NCBI GenBank assembly: GCA_964634465.1
Contig: CAZWLY010000008.1
Location: forward strand, 154,655-218,654
Origin: CAZWLY01 sp964634465
GTDB lineage: Bacteria > Desulfobacterota > Desulfarculia > G963662305
DNA length: 64,000 nucleotides
Direction of reading: 5' to 3'
In this document: piece after piece, positions 27,249 through 35,977 of the stretch
Layout: every line of letters begins with the position of its first letter
Position numbering within the stretch: position 1 is the stretch's first letter
Notes under the pieces: model-generated
Seen by the model: only the letters and a program-made list of their open reading frames with translations
The model's database searches: none
What the model was told of the DNA's origin: nothing
Position numbers and translations under genes: made by a program

Positions 27249-27878
27249 CTAATCTCGATCGAGCTCCGTCATCCTGTCGGCCAGAAGGTTGACCAGCCCC
27301 CACAGAACGCCCAGGTCCAGGTAGCGATCGGCCGCCGAATCGACCAGGAGGTTGATCCGGGGCGGGAACTCGTCGTCGCCGCCGAAGAAGAAGGCCTCCA
27401 TCGGAATCTGGGGCAGGGCCCAGATCAGCCACGAACCCTCGCCCTTGTCGGTCGGTTCCGCGCCCAACCGGCGGCCCAGCTCGGCGAAGCGAGCGGCGTC
27501 GAGGTCGAGGCGTTGGGCCAGCTCCTCGGTGGCCAGGGTGTGAGCGGCGGTGAAGAACATGTCGCCGCCTTTAAGGGCCTTGAACGACACTCGACGCCCG
27601 CCCAGGCCGCCCGGCCCCCGACCGGTCAGATAGACCAGGAGCACCAGCGCCTCCTGGAAGTTGACCTCGCCGCCGTCGGAGCGCTCTATCCGCCGTCGGT
27701 CGGGGTCGATTTCATACTCCCGCCCGAGCATCTCCAGCCGGTAGGCCGCCTCCGTCCAGATCGCGCCGGCTCTCAGCGCCGCCCGGTCCAGATCGAGGCC
27801 GGCCAACCGATCCCAGAGACGGGGATCGACGTCCTCGGCCTTGGCGTAGAGAGGGATGTCCTCGGGACGGACGGGCAC
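27249..27878 (-). CDS. DUF3786 protein
   Basis: A 209-residue protein resembling DUF3786: GGEVNFQEALVLLVYLTGRG followed by RVSFKALKGGDMFF (about residues 68-109), then a Pro-rich IPMEAFFFGGDDEFPP. Members are common in anaerobes, sometimes beside corrinoid or CO dehydrogenase genes; function unknown. The start is a GTG with weak GAGG. It begins 3 bp after accAD and is probably co-transcribed. Confidence 0.75.
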   Translation of the reverse strand: MPVRPEDIPLYAKAEDVDPRLWDRLAGLDLDRAALRAGAIWTEAAYRLEMLGREYEIDPDRRRIERSDGGEVNFQEALVLLVYLTGRGPGGLGGRRVSFKALKGGDMFFTAAHTLATEELAQRLDLDAARFAELGRRLGAEPTDKGEGSWLIWALPQIPMEAFFFGGDDEFPPRINLLVDSAADRYLDLGVLWGLVNLLADRMTELDRD

Positions 27879-27881
27879 GCC

Positions 27882-29702
27882 TCAGGTCTTCCGGTTCAGA
27901 CGGCAGGCGGCGAAGACCTCCAGGTACTTGGCCACGGTCCGCTTCATCTCCGAGCGCGGGGCGACCTCCTGGATGCCGCGGATGGAGTGGAAGTAGCCCG
28001 GCCGCTCGTAGACGCAGGCCGAGATGTTCCTCAACGAGTCGGAGCGGACCTTGGCCTCCTCCACCTCGAAGCCCCGGGAGCGCATCACCCGCGGTCCGGC
28101 GAAGATGACCAGGGCGTTGGGCTCGGCGATGATGACGTCGCCCAAGGCGGCGTAGGAGGCGATCGCGCCGCCGGTGGACGGATCGCCGAGAATGGAGACG
28201 TACAACAGCCCGGCCTGCTTGAGCCGCTGGATCGAGGAGATGGTCTTGACCATCTGCATCAGGGCCGAGATGCCTTCATAAAGTCTGGCCCCGCCCGAGC
28301 AGCAGACCGAGACGAGGGGCAGGTGGTTCTCGATGGCGTAGTCGGTGGCCAGCTTGAACTTCTCGCCGAAGACGACGCCCATGGAGCCGCCGGAGAAGTT
28401 GAACTCGCTGACGGCCAACACCACCGGCAGGCCGTAGATGTCGGCCTGGGCGGTGACCAGCGACTCCTTGAAGGGCGAGCGTTCGGCCTGGCGGTCCAGG
28501 AAATCGCGGTAGGCCTGGGGGATGTCGCGCTCGTCCAGGATGTCGTCCACGGTCAGGTTCCGGTTGAGCTCGTGGAACGAGCCGGGGTCGGCCAGGCAGT
28601 CGATCCAGCCGGCTGCGCTCAGCACCCTGGCCTGACCGCAGTGGGGGCAGACGTAGTGATTGTCCAGGTACTCGCTCAACTTGATCAACTTGCCGCAGCC
28701 CTTGATCGTCTCCCGGCCCTTGGTCTCGCCGCAACGGATGTAGTCCTGCCCGGTCTCGATGATTTGACCGGCCCGGTAGTCCTCGCTGACCTCGGTCAAG
28801 GAGGAGAACTTGATCACCTTGGCGTCCACCGGGGCCCTGGAGAAGCGTTTGACCAGCGGCTTCTCGATGGACTCCCACAGTCCGCCCAACCGGCCCCGAA
28901 CCGGTTGGCCGAAGGTCAGGGCCCTGGTCAGGCGTTGCTTCAACAGCCGCTTGATCTTGGCCCTGGACAGTTCCCTGACCGTCTTGGCGATGTAGGCCTC
29001 GATCACCTCGGCGAAGCCCTTGACGTCGTCGACGTCCTTGGGCGCGGGCAGGATGGTGTCGATCACCCCGCGCGCCTTGAGGTCCTTGGCGGTGGGTTTG
29101 AGCAGCCCCAGCGCCTCCTCGATCTTGGTCGGATCGCGGAAGATGATCGCCGCCAGGGATTCCGGCGGGGCGGTGGCGTAGATGGCGTCGTCCATCTGGG
29201 CCCGGCGGTCGGTGTACTGGATGGCCAGCGCCCCGCCCGAGCCGCCCTCGCCCAGAACGATGCTCATCGTCGGCACCGGGATGGTCAGAAACTCCCTGAT
29301 CAAGTGGGAGATGAAGTAGGCCTGGAGCCGCTCGGCCGAATACATGGAGATGTCGGCGCCGTAGGTGTCGATGAGGGTCAGGATGATCGTCCGCTCCGGC
29401 TCCTCGGTCGCGGCCCGCTTCAAGATGGCCATGATCTTGGAGTGCTCGTCCGAGGTGAGCATACCCCAATTCAGTTTTTTGAGGGCCTCCTTGGAGCGAA
29501 GCTGGCTCGGCTTGGGCTTCTCCTGGCCGATTATCACCAGCCGCTTCTCCTGGAACTCGGATTCGCCGACGATGAGCGAACCGCCGGTCTCGGGAAACCG
29601 GCGGAAATTGGAGAACACCGCGGCGACGATATCGGAAGAGCGGGGCCGCATCGGGTGGCGGGTCCGCCGTTTGAACATGTCTACCAGGTCGATCCGGGAC
29701 AA
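27882..29702 (-). CDS. Fused acetyl-CoA carboxylase carboxyltransferase (AccA-AccD)
   Basis: A 606-residue fusion. The N-terminal half is AccA-like (SIVLGEGGSGGALAIQYTDR, about 146-165; AIYATAPPESLAAIIF). The C-terminal half is AccD-like (SMGVVFGEKFKLATDYA and CSGGARLYEGISALMQM, about 459-475). Together they transfer CO2 from carboxybiotin to acetyl-CoA for fatty acid synthesis. The AccD zinc ribbon is modified: the first Cys pair is 13 positions apart (RCGETKGRETIKGC) instead of CxxC, while the second is CPHC. The TTG start has GGAG upstream. AccB and AccC are not in the window. Confidence 0.9.
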   Translation of the reverse strand: MSRIDLVDMFKRRTRHPMRPRSSDIVAAVFSNFRRFPETGGSLIVGESEFQEKRLVIIGQEKPKPSQLRSKEALKKLNWGMLTSDEHSKIMAILKRAATEEPERTIILTLIDTYGADISMYSAERLQAYFISHLIREFLTIPVPTMSIVLGEGGSGGALAIQYTDRRAQMDDAIYATAPPESLAAIIFRDPTKIEEALGLLKPTAKDLKARGVIDTILPAPKDVDDVKGFAEVIEAYIAKTVRELSRAKIKRLLKQRLTRALTFGQPVRGRLGGLWESIEKPLVKRFSRAPVDAKVIKFSSLTEVSEDYRAGQIIETGQDYIRCGETKGRETIKGCGKLIKLSEYLDNHYVCPHCGQARVLSAAGWIDCLADPGSFHELNRNLTVDDILDERDIPQAYRDFLDRQAERSPFKESLVTAQADIYGLPVVLAVSEFNFSGGSMGVVFGEKFKLATDYAIENHLPLVSVCCSGGARLYEGISALMQMVKTISSIQRLKQAGLLYVSILGDPSTGGAIASYAALGDVIIAEPNALVIFAGPRVMRSRGFEVEEAKVRSDSLRNISACVYERPGYFHSIRGIQEVAPRSEMKRTVAKYLEVFAACRLNRKT

Positions 29703-29750
29703 ACTGGCTCCTCGGAAAAAGATTTCAGCGCATTATCGAGCTTACGAGGG

Positions 29751-29779
29751 GAACTATCGGACGAGCAAGCTTCTGTCAA
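29751..29779 (-). promoter_or_regulatory. Promoter of accAD
   Basis: On the minus strand perfect TTGACA (29779-29774), 17-bp spacer and TAGTTC (29756-29751), about 50 nt before the TTG start. The -10 is poor. Confidence 0.45.
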
Positions 29780-29816
29780 GCAAAACCGGCGGTCATGGTC
29801 GGGCTAACCCATCAGA

Positions 29817-29845
29817 TTAATAACGACTTCGTTCGATGGTATCAT
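29817..29845 (+). promoter_or_regulatory. Possible promoter of the MTAP-family gene
   Basis: TTAATA (29817-29822), 17-bp spacer, TATCAT (29840-29845). Divergent to the accAD promoter. Confidence 0.4.
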
Positions 29846-29931
29846 CCATGAGCATCGCCGTCCAGCCGGCGTTGCGCCTTGACTGGACTCGGCGGTCCTG
29901 ATAGATGAGAGCCAGAAAGGAGGTGGCCGCG

Positions 29932-30642
29932 GTGCGATTGGGACTCATCGCCGGAACGGTTTTCTACGGCAGCGACCTTTTCTCGGACGCCGACGAGCGC
30001 CGGATCGAAACCCCCTTCGGTCCGGCGTTGGTGCTCGTCACCGACCGGGTGGCCTACGTGCCCCGACACGGCCTGGACCCCAACGACTACGTCTTGCCCC
30101 ACGCCGTCAACCACCAGGCCAACCTGTTGGCCTTGAAGAGCCTGGGGGTGGAGGAGGTCGTCGGCGTCAACTCGTCCGGCAGCCTCAAATCCAGCCTGAC
30201 GCCGGGCTCGATCGTCGTCCCCCACGACTTCGTCTCCCTCGCCGCCGTGCCGACCATCGCCAGAAACGAGAGCCTCCACGTCACCCCGACCCTCTCCGAG
30301 CGGTTGAGACGCAAACTGTTGGCCGCGGCCGAAGCGGCCGGGGTCGAGGTCCTGGACGGCGGCGTCTACTGGCAATCCCTCGGCCCCCGTCTGGAAACCA
30401 AGGCCGAGATCGCCTTCATCCGCCATTTCGCCGATGTGGTCGGCATGACCCTGGCCAGCGAGGCGACCGTGGCCGTGGAGGCCGAGATGGAGTACGCTTC
30501 GCTGTGCTCGGTGGACAACTTCGGCCACGGTCTGGTGGCCGAACCGTTGACCGAGGAGGAGATCAGGACCGGGGCGGCGGCCAACAGCCGGAAGATGATG
30601 GCCGTCTTCCAGAAGCTGGTGGAGACGACTTTCGGCGGTTAG
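29932..30642 (+). CDS. MTAP/PNP-family nucleoside phosphorylase
   Basis: A 236-residue purine nucleoside phosphorylase fold. LGLIAGTVFYGSD at the start, VVGVNSSGSLKSSLTPGSIVVPHDF (about 83-107), GPRLETKAEI (about 148-157) and GMTLASEA (about 168-175) match the MTA phosphorylase family, which cleaves methylthioadenosine or related nucleosides with phosphate. The late CSVDNFGHG differs from the usual Asp-containing base-recognition loop, so the substrate is open. I chose the GTG with AGGAGG 8 nt upstream over an earlier ATG that precedes this site. Confidence 0.82.
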   Translation: MRLGLIAGTVFYGSDLFSDADERRIETPFGPALVLVTDRVAYVPRHGLDPNDYVLPHAVNHQANLLALKSLGVEEVVGVNSSGSLKSSLTPGSIVVPHDFVSLAAVPTIARNESLHVTPTLSERLRRKLLAAAEAAGVEVLDGGVYWQSLGPRLETKAEIAFIRHFADVVGMTLASEATVAVEAEMEYASLCSVDNFGHGLVAEPLTEEEIRTGAAANSRKMMAVFQKLVETTFGG

Positions 30643-30679
30643 ACTCATGATCATCGGGCTGGTTTGACGGGGGAAGGGA

Positions 30680-30862
30680 ATGACCATCAGGCACATCGCC
30701 GTGGCCCTCTACCAGGCCATGAGCCGCCGGGACAAACTGGCCAGGGAGTACGAACGGGCCCCGCTCCACCAACGCGAAGCCATGGCCGCTGAGCTCAAGG
30801 CCGCCGAGCGGGAGGTGGCCGAACTGAGGCGACAGTTGGACGCCAAGAAGGAGAGGGCGTAG
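30680..30862 (+). CDS. Small coiled-coil protein
   Basis: A 60-residue highly charged helical protein (heptads from about residue 18: AREYERAPLHQREAMAAEL and AEREVAELRRQLDAKK). The ATG follows GGGGGAAGGGA. Spacing of 37 bp after the phosphorylase gene suggests co-transcription. I do not recognise a named family. Confidence 0.6.
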   Translation: MTIRHIAVALYQAMSRRDKLAREYERAPLHQREAMAAELKAAEREVAELRRQLDAKKERA

Positions 30863-31094
30863 CTTTCTTTCCGGACTCCACGACGTGTTTCCTTCCACCC
30901 GGCGGCCGGGGGCGAGCGGGCGCCGCCTCCCTGGAAGACCTGTCAGCCGGGCTGCCGGTCGCGGTTGCGCCGCCGGGGAGCGCTCGAACCGCCCGATTTT
31001 CTTGTCCCGCCGAGCCCGCGCGGCGAAGCCGCCGTCCCTGGAGGCGGCGCAGCGCGGCGATTCCTCCCGCCTCCTTTCGACACCCCTCCCAAAC

Positions 31095-31123
31095 TTGGCT
31101 GGCCGCGGGCGATCTGGTAAGGT
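31095..31123 (+). promoter_or_regulatory. Possible xerD promoter
   Basis: TTGGCT (31095-31100), 17-bp spacer, TAAGGT (31118-31123), about 20 nt before the expected leader. The upstream 230 bp hold no gene I can support. Confidence 0.35.
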
Positions 31124-31148
31124 GTAAGGGAACTTAGCAGGAGAAAAC

Positions 31149-32042
31149 ATGGACATCGGCCGGGCCATAGACGGTTTCACCGACTACCTGACTCTGGAGG
31201 AGGGCGCCTCGCCGCTCACCCTGGAGGCTTACGGCCGTGATCTCGGCAACTTCGCCGATTTCGCCGAGGCCGAGGGAGTGACGGACGCCGCCGCCGTGGA
31301 TCTGGCCCTGGTGCTGGCCTTCATGGGCCGGCTGGAGGCCGAGGGCCTGTCCGCCCGGAGCCGGGCCCGGGCGCTTTCGGCCCTCAGAAGCCTGTTCGGC
31401 TTTCTGGTCCGGGAAGGCGTCTTGAAGGCCGACCCGACCGAGCTGGCCCGCGCGCCCAAGTTCAGGCTGGAGTTCTCCCGCGCCCTGGAGCCCGAGGAGG
31501 TGGAGCGCCTCCTTGATGCGCCGGACGAGTCCACTCCCAGAGGGCTGAGGGACAAGGCCATGCTGGAGCTTCTATACGCCACCGGGCTTAGGGTCAGCGA
31601 GTTGGTGAATCTTTCCGTCGGCGCCCTGGACGTCAACCTGGGCCTGGTCCGGGCCTTTGGCAAGCGCAGCAAGGAACGGTTGGTGCCGGTGGCCGAGACG
31701 ACCATCGAGCTCATGAAACGCTATCTGGAGGAGGCCCGACCCAGGTTGTTGAAGGGCGTTTTGTCCGAAACGCTCTTTCCCGGCCGGGGGGGCAAGCCTT
31801 TGAGCCGGCAAGGCTTCTGGAAGATCGTCAAGGCGACGGCCAAAAAGGCGGGGATCGACACGCCGGTCTCGCCGCATGTTCTGCGCCACTCTTTCGCCAC
31901 CCACCTGTTGATCGGCGGGGCCGACCTGCGCTCGGTCCAGATGATGCTCGGCCACGCCGACATCGCCACCACCCAGCTCTATTTGCACCACACCCGCTCG
32001 GGCCTGAAGAGAATCCACGCCGAGCACCACCCCCGGGCTTGA
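31149..32042 (+). CDS. xerD: Site-specific tyrosine recombinase XerD
   Basis: 297 residues with an N-terminal SAM-like core-binding domain (about 1-95) and the catalytic domain: first Arg in LLYATGLRVSELVNL, Lys near FGKRSKER, HVLRHSFATHLL (about 239-250) giving His-Arg, then LGHADIATTQLYLH with His and the nucleophilic Tyr. It resolves chromosome dimers at dif. The ATG is preceded by AGGAG. XerC would be similar, so the D assignment rests on overall resemblance. Housekeeping context argues against a mobile integrase. Confidence 0.88.
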   Translation: MDIGRAIDGFTDYLTLEEGASPLTLEAYGRDLGNFADFAEAEGVTDAAAVDLALVLAFMGRLEAEGLSARSRARALSALRSLFGFLVREGVLKADPTELARAPKFRLEFSRALEPEEVERLLDAPDESTPRGLRDKAMLELLYATGLRVSELVNLSVGALDVNLGLVRAFGKRSKERLVPVAETTIELMKRYLEEARPRLLKGVLSETLFPGRGGKPLSRQGFWKIVKATAKKAGIDTPVSPHVLRHSFATHLLIGGADLRSVQMMLGHADIATTQLYLHHTRSGLKRIHAEHHPRA

Positions 32043-32054
32043 GAATGGAACGCC

Positions 32055-34709
32055 GTGACTGAGACCGCCCCTGAACTGACCGTCATCACCACCCACAACA
32101 ACGCCGACTTCGACGCCCTGGCCTCGATGTTGGCGGCCAGCATGCTCTACCCGGACTCGGTCTGCGTCTTCCCCGGCTCCCAGGAGAAGAGTCTCCGGAA
32201 CTTCTTCGTCCAGTCGGCCCTGTACATGATGAACCTCAAGCGTCCCAAGAGCATCGACCTGGACGCCGTGACCCGGTTGGTCCTGGTGGACACCCGCCAG
32301 AAAGACCGCATCGGCCGCCTGGCCGAACTGTTCAACGGCCGCCGCCGGGTGGAGGTCCACATCTACGACCACCATCCGCCGGCCCACAACGACGTCAAGG
32401 GCGATCAGGAGTTCATCGAGGAGATCGGGGCCTGCACCTCGATGATGACCCGGATCCTCATCGAGCGCGGGATCGACATCGAGCCCGATCAGGCCACGCT
32501 CTTGGCCCTGGGAATCTACGAGGACACCGGCTCGTTCACCTTCTCTTCGACCACCCCGGCCGATCTTACGGCGGCGGCCGAGCTGATGAAGCGGGGGGCG
32601 AACATCAACACCGTCGCCAGCCTGATCACCCGCGAGCTGGACGCCGGCCAGGTGGGGCTCTTGAACGAGTTGCTCCAGAACCTCCAGCGGATGAGGATCA
32701 GTGGAGTAGAGGTGGCCATCGCCACCTGCACGACCGACTCCTATCTGCCCGACTTCGCCGTGGTCGCCCACAAGCTGATGGACATGGAGAACTTAAACGT
32801 CCTCTTCGCCCTGTCCCAAATGGAGAACCGGGTCCATCTGGTGGCCCGCTCCCGGCTGGAGGAGGTGGACGTGGGCCGGATCGCCGAAGCCTTCGGCGGA
32901 GGCGGCCATCCCTCGGCCGCCTCGGCGACGATCAAGAACCTGACCCTGGTCGAGGTCCGCCAGCGGCTGGGCATCATTTTGGAGACCCACATCACCCCGA
33001 CCCGGACAGCCAAGGACATCATGTCCTTCCCCCTCATCTCGGTCGCCCCCGACGCGCCTTTGAGCGAGGCCCACGACATCTTGAGCCGCTACTCGATAAA
33101 CGTCCTGCTGGTCATGGACGGGCCGGAGTTGCAGGGGTTGATCTCGCGACAGGTGGTCGAAAAGGCGATCTTTTTGGGCGTCGAGGACCAGGCTGTCCGG
33201 GAGTACATGAACCCCGAGTTCGTCACTATCCGCCCCTCGGCCACCCTGACCGAGATCCAGTACCAGATCGTCGGGCAGCGCCAGCGGATTCTGCCGGTGG
33301 TCGAAGGCGACAAGGTCGTCGGCGTGGTCACCCGCTCGGACCTGTTGAACATCCTGATGAAAGAGCCGCCCATCCCGGACTCGCTCTACGATTCGACCAG
33401 CGCCCGCAACATGGTCCGCAAAAAGGACCTGAGCTCGCTGATGGCCGAGCGGTTGCCGGAAAGGGTCTTGACGCTGTTGAAAGAGATGGGCCGGGTGGCC
33501 GACGACCTGCAGTACAACGCCTACGCCGTGGGCGGCTTCGTCCGGGACATACTGCTGCGCCGGCCCAACCTGGACGTGGACATCGTCGTCGAGGGCGACG
33601 GCATCCGCTTCGCCAACCACTTCGCCCAACGCTTCGGGGCCCGGGTCAGGGAGCACGAGAAGTTCGGCACGGCGGTGGTGGTCATGCCCGACGGCTTCAA
33701 GATCGATGTGGCCACGGCCCGGTTGGAGTATTACGAATCGCCGGCGGCGCTGCCCATCGTCGAGCTGTCGTCTTTGAAGCTGGACCTCTACCGGCGGGAC
33801 TTCACCATCAACACCCTGGCCGTGCGCCTCAACGACAAGCACTTCGGCCTGTTGATCGACTACTTCGGCGCCCAGCGGGACCTGAAGGAGAAGACCATCC
33901 GCCTCCTGCACTCGCTGTCCCTGGTCGAAGACCCGACCCGGGCCTTGAGGGGGATTCGCTTCGAGCAGCGTTTCGGGTTCAAAATCGGCAAGCTGACCTC
34001 CAACCTGATCAACAACGCGGTTCGCATCGGGGCCTTCAACCGGGTCAACCCGGCCCGCCTCCTGGTCGAGTTGATCAACATCCTGGAGGAGCCCAACCCG
34101 GCCCCGTCGCTGAGCCGCATGAACGACTTCAAGCTGTGGCGGGCCATCCACCACGCCTTGGTCTACAACGAGGCGGTCGAGAGCCAGATCCACCAGATCC
34201 ACCTGGTCCTGTCGTGGTTCGACCTGCTCTACCTGGACAAAAAACCGCTCCGCTGGGTGGTCTACTTCCTGGGCCTGGTGGACGGCCTGTCGGACAAGAC
34301 GGTCAGGTCGCTCTTCGACCGCCTGGCGGTCATCGACAAGTACCGGCGACTCATCATGGACTGTCGGACCTGGACCCGGCGCATCTTGAGAGCCCTCAAG
34401 CGCAGCCCCGAGATGAAGCGCTCGTCGCTCTACCATCTTTTGAGCGAGGCGCCGTTGGAGGGGCTTTTGTGGGCCATGGCCAAGAGCACCGGCGAGGACG
34501 GCCGGCGGGCGTTTTCGCTCTACTTCACCGAGCTGATCAAGGTGAAGCCGCTCATAAACGGCCATATCCTCAAGGAGATGGGCTTCGAGCCCGGTCCGAT
34601 CTTCAAGAAGATCCTGGACGAAGTCCGGGACGCCAGGCTCAACGGCCTGGTGAAGACCCTGGACGACGAAAAAGAATTCGCCGCCAGACACTTCAGGCGA
34701 GGAAATTGA
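32055..34709 (+). CDS. DHH-CBS-CBS-tRNA nucleotidyltransferase (poly(A)/CCA-adding family) fusion
   Basis: An 884-residue fusion. An N-terminal DHH phosphoesterase (HNNADFDALASM near residue 16; YDHHPPAHND near 98) is followed by DHHA1 (GGGGHPSAASA, about 279-289), then two CBS domains (about 315-435). The class II nucleotidyltransferase head (AYAVGGFVRDILLRRPNLDVDIVVEG, about 488-513, with its DxD) and a C-terminal RNA-binding region complete it. Related proteins in Geobacter-type bacteria add A to tRNA 3' ends, with a separate C-adding enzyme. The DHH part may be a nuclease (nanoRNase-like). It is 12 bp after xerD, with a GTG start. Confidence 0.9.
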   Translation: MTETAPELTVITTHNNADFDALASMLAASMLYPDSVCVFPGSQEKSLRNFFVQSALYMMNLKRPKSIDLDAVTRLVLVDTRQKDRIGRLAELFNGRRRVEVHIYDHHPPAHNDVKGDQEFIEEIGACTSMMTRILIERGIDIEPDQATLLALGIYEDTGSFTFSSTTPADLTAAAELMKRGANINTVASLITRELDAGQVGLLNELLQNLQRMRISGVEVAIATCTTDSYLPDFAVVAHKLMDMENLNVLFALSQMENRVHLVARSRLEEVDVGRIAEAFGGGGHPSAASATIKNLTLVEVRQRLGIILETHITPTRTAKDIMSFPLISVAPDAPLSEAHDILSRYSINVLLVMDGPELQGLISRQVVEKAIFLGVEDQAVREYMNPEFVTIRPSATLTEIQYQIVGQRQRILPVVEGDKVVGVVTRSDLLNILMKEPPIPDSLYDSTSARNMVRKKDLSSLMAERLPERVLTLLKEMGRVADDLQYNAYAVGGFVRDILLRRPNLDVDIVVEGDGIRFANHFAQRFGARVREHEKFGTAVVVMPDGFKIDVATARLEYYESPAALPIVELSSLKLDLYRRDFTINTLAVRLNDKHFGLLIDYFGAQRDLKEKTIRLLHSLSLVEDPTRALRGIRFEQRFGFKIGKLTSNLINNAVRIGAFNRVNPARLLVELINILEEPNPAPSLSRMNDFKLWRAIHHALVYNEAVESQIHQIHLVLSWFDLLYLDKKPLRWVVYFLGLVDGLSDKTVRSLFDRLAVIDKYRRLIMDCRTWTRRILRALKRSPEMKRSSLYHLLSEAPLEGLLWAMAKSTGEDGRRAFSLYFTELIKVKPLINGHILKEMGFEPGPIFKKILDEVRDARLNGLVKTLDDEKEFAARHFRRGN

Positions 34710-35333
34710 ATGTTCGGCATATCCCAAGGCTGGTTGATGAACATCGTTATCTTGGCTCCGGTGATCCTCTTCGCCGTGACCATTCACGAAGTCGCCCATG
34801 GCTACATGGCTCTGAGAAAGGGCGACCCGACGGCGAAGATGGCCGGCCGGTTGACCCTCAACCCGCTCAAGCACCTCGATCTTTTCGGCACCCTGGCCTT
34901 CGTCGTCACCGGGATGATCGGCTGGGCCAAGCCGGTGCCCATCGATGCGCGTTATTTCAAGAACCCCCGCCGGGACATGATTTGGGTCTCCCTGGCCGGG
35001 CCGGCCGCCAACCTGGCGGCGGCCTTCGTCTTCGCCCAGATCATCCGGGTCCTCTACTACCCGACCTTCTCCCAAGACGAGGCCTTCATCGTCGAACTGT
35101 TGTTCAGGGTGGTGGTCATCAACGTCGGCCTGGCCGTCTTCAACCTCCTGCCCATCCCGCCCCTGGACGGCTCCCACGTCCTGGAGGGGCTCCTGCCGCC
35201 CCGGGCGGCGATGAGCTACGCCCGCCTGGCCCCCTACGGAATATTCATCTTGCTGGGACTGGTCTTCCTGGGCTGGACCGGCAACATCATCCGGCCGATC
35301 ATGACCGCCATCTTGCACTTCCTCTTCTCCTGA
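34710..35333 (+). CDS. Site-2 protease family (M50) membrane metalloprotease
   Basis: A 207-residue protein with about five membrane segments. Zinc site HEVAH (about residues 26-30) and the second motif NLLPIPPLDGSH (about 146-157) with Asp. This short M50B form lacks a PDZ domain, unlike RseP, and its substrate is unknown. The ATG touches the preceding stop. Confidence 0.92.
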   Translation: MFGISQGWLMNIVILAPVILFAVTIHEVAHGYMALRKGDPTAKMAGRLTLNPLKHLDLFGTLAFVVTGMIGWAKPVPIDARYFKNPRRDMIWVSLAGPAANLAAAFVFAQIIRVLYYPTFSQDEAFIVELLFRVVVINVGLAVFNLLPIPPLDGSHVLEGLLPPRAAMSYARLAPYGIFILLGLVFLGWTGNIIRPIMTAILHFLFS

Positions 35334-35343
35334 GGCGGCGGCG

Positions 35344-35928
<585 letters not shown>

Positions 35929-35977
35929 ACCAGCCGGGCTTGTCTTTGAATCACAGGCAGGCTATAAGAACCCTCGT

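Noticed and set aside
26937..29807. 956-codon plus-strand open frame
   Set aside because: Antisense shadow of DUF3795, DUF3786 and accAD; the minus-strand proteins are clearly recognisable.
31149..32042. Integrase of a mobile element
   Set aside because: Housekeeping neighbours, normal base composition and XerD-like sequence; no att sites or cargo genes seen.
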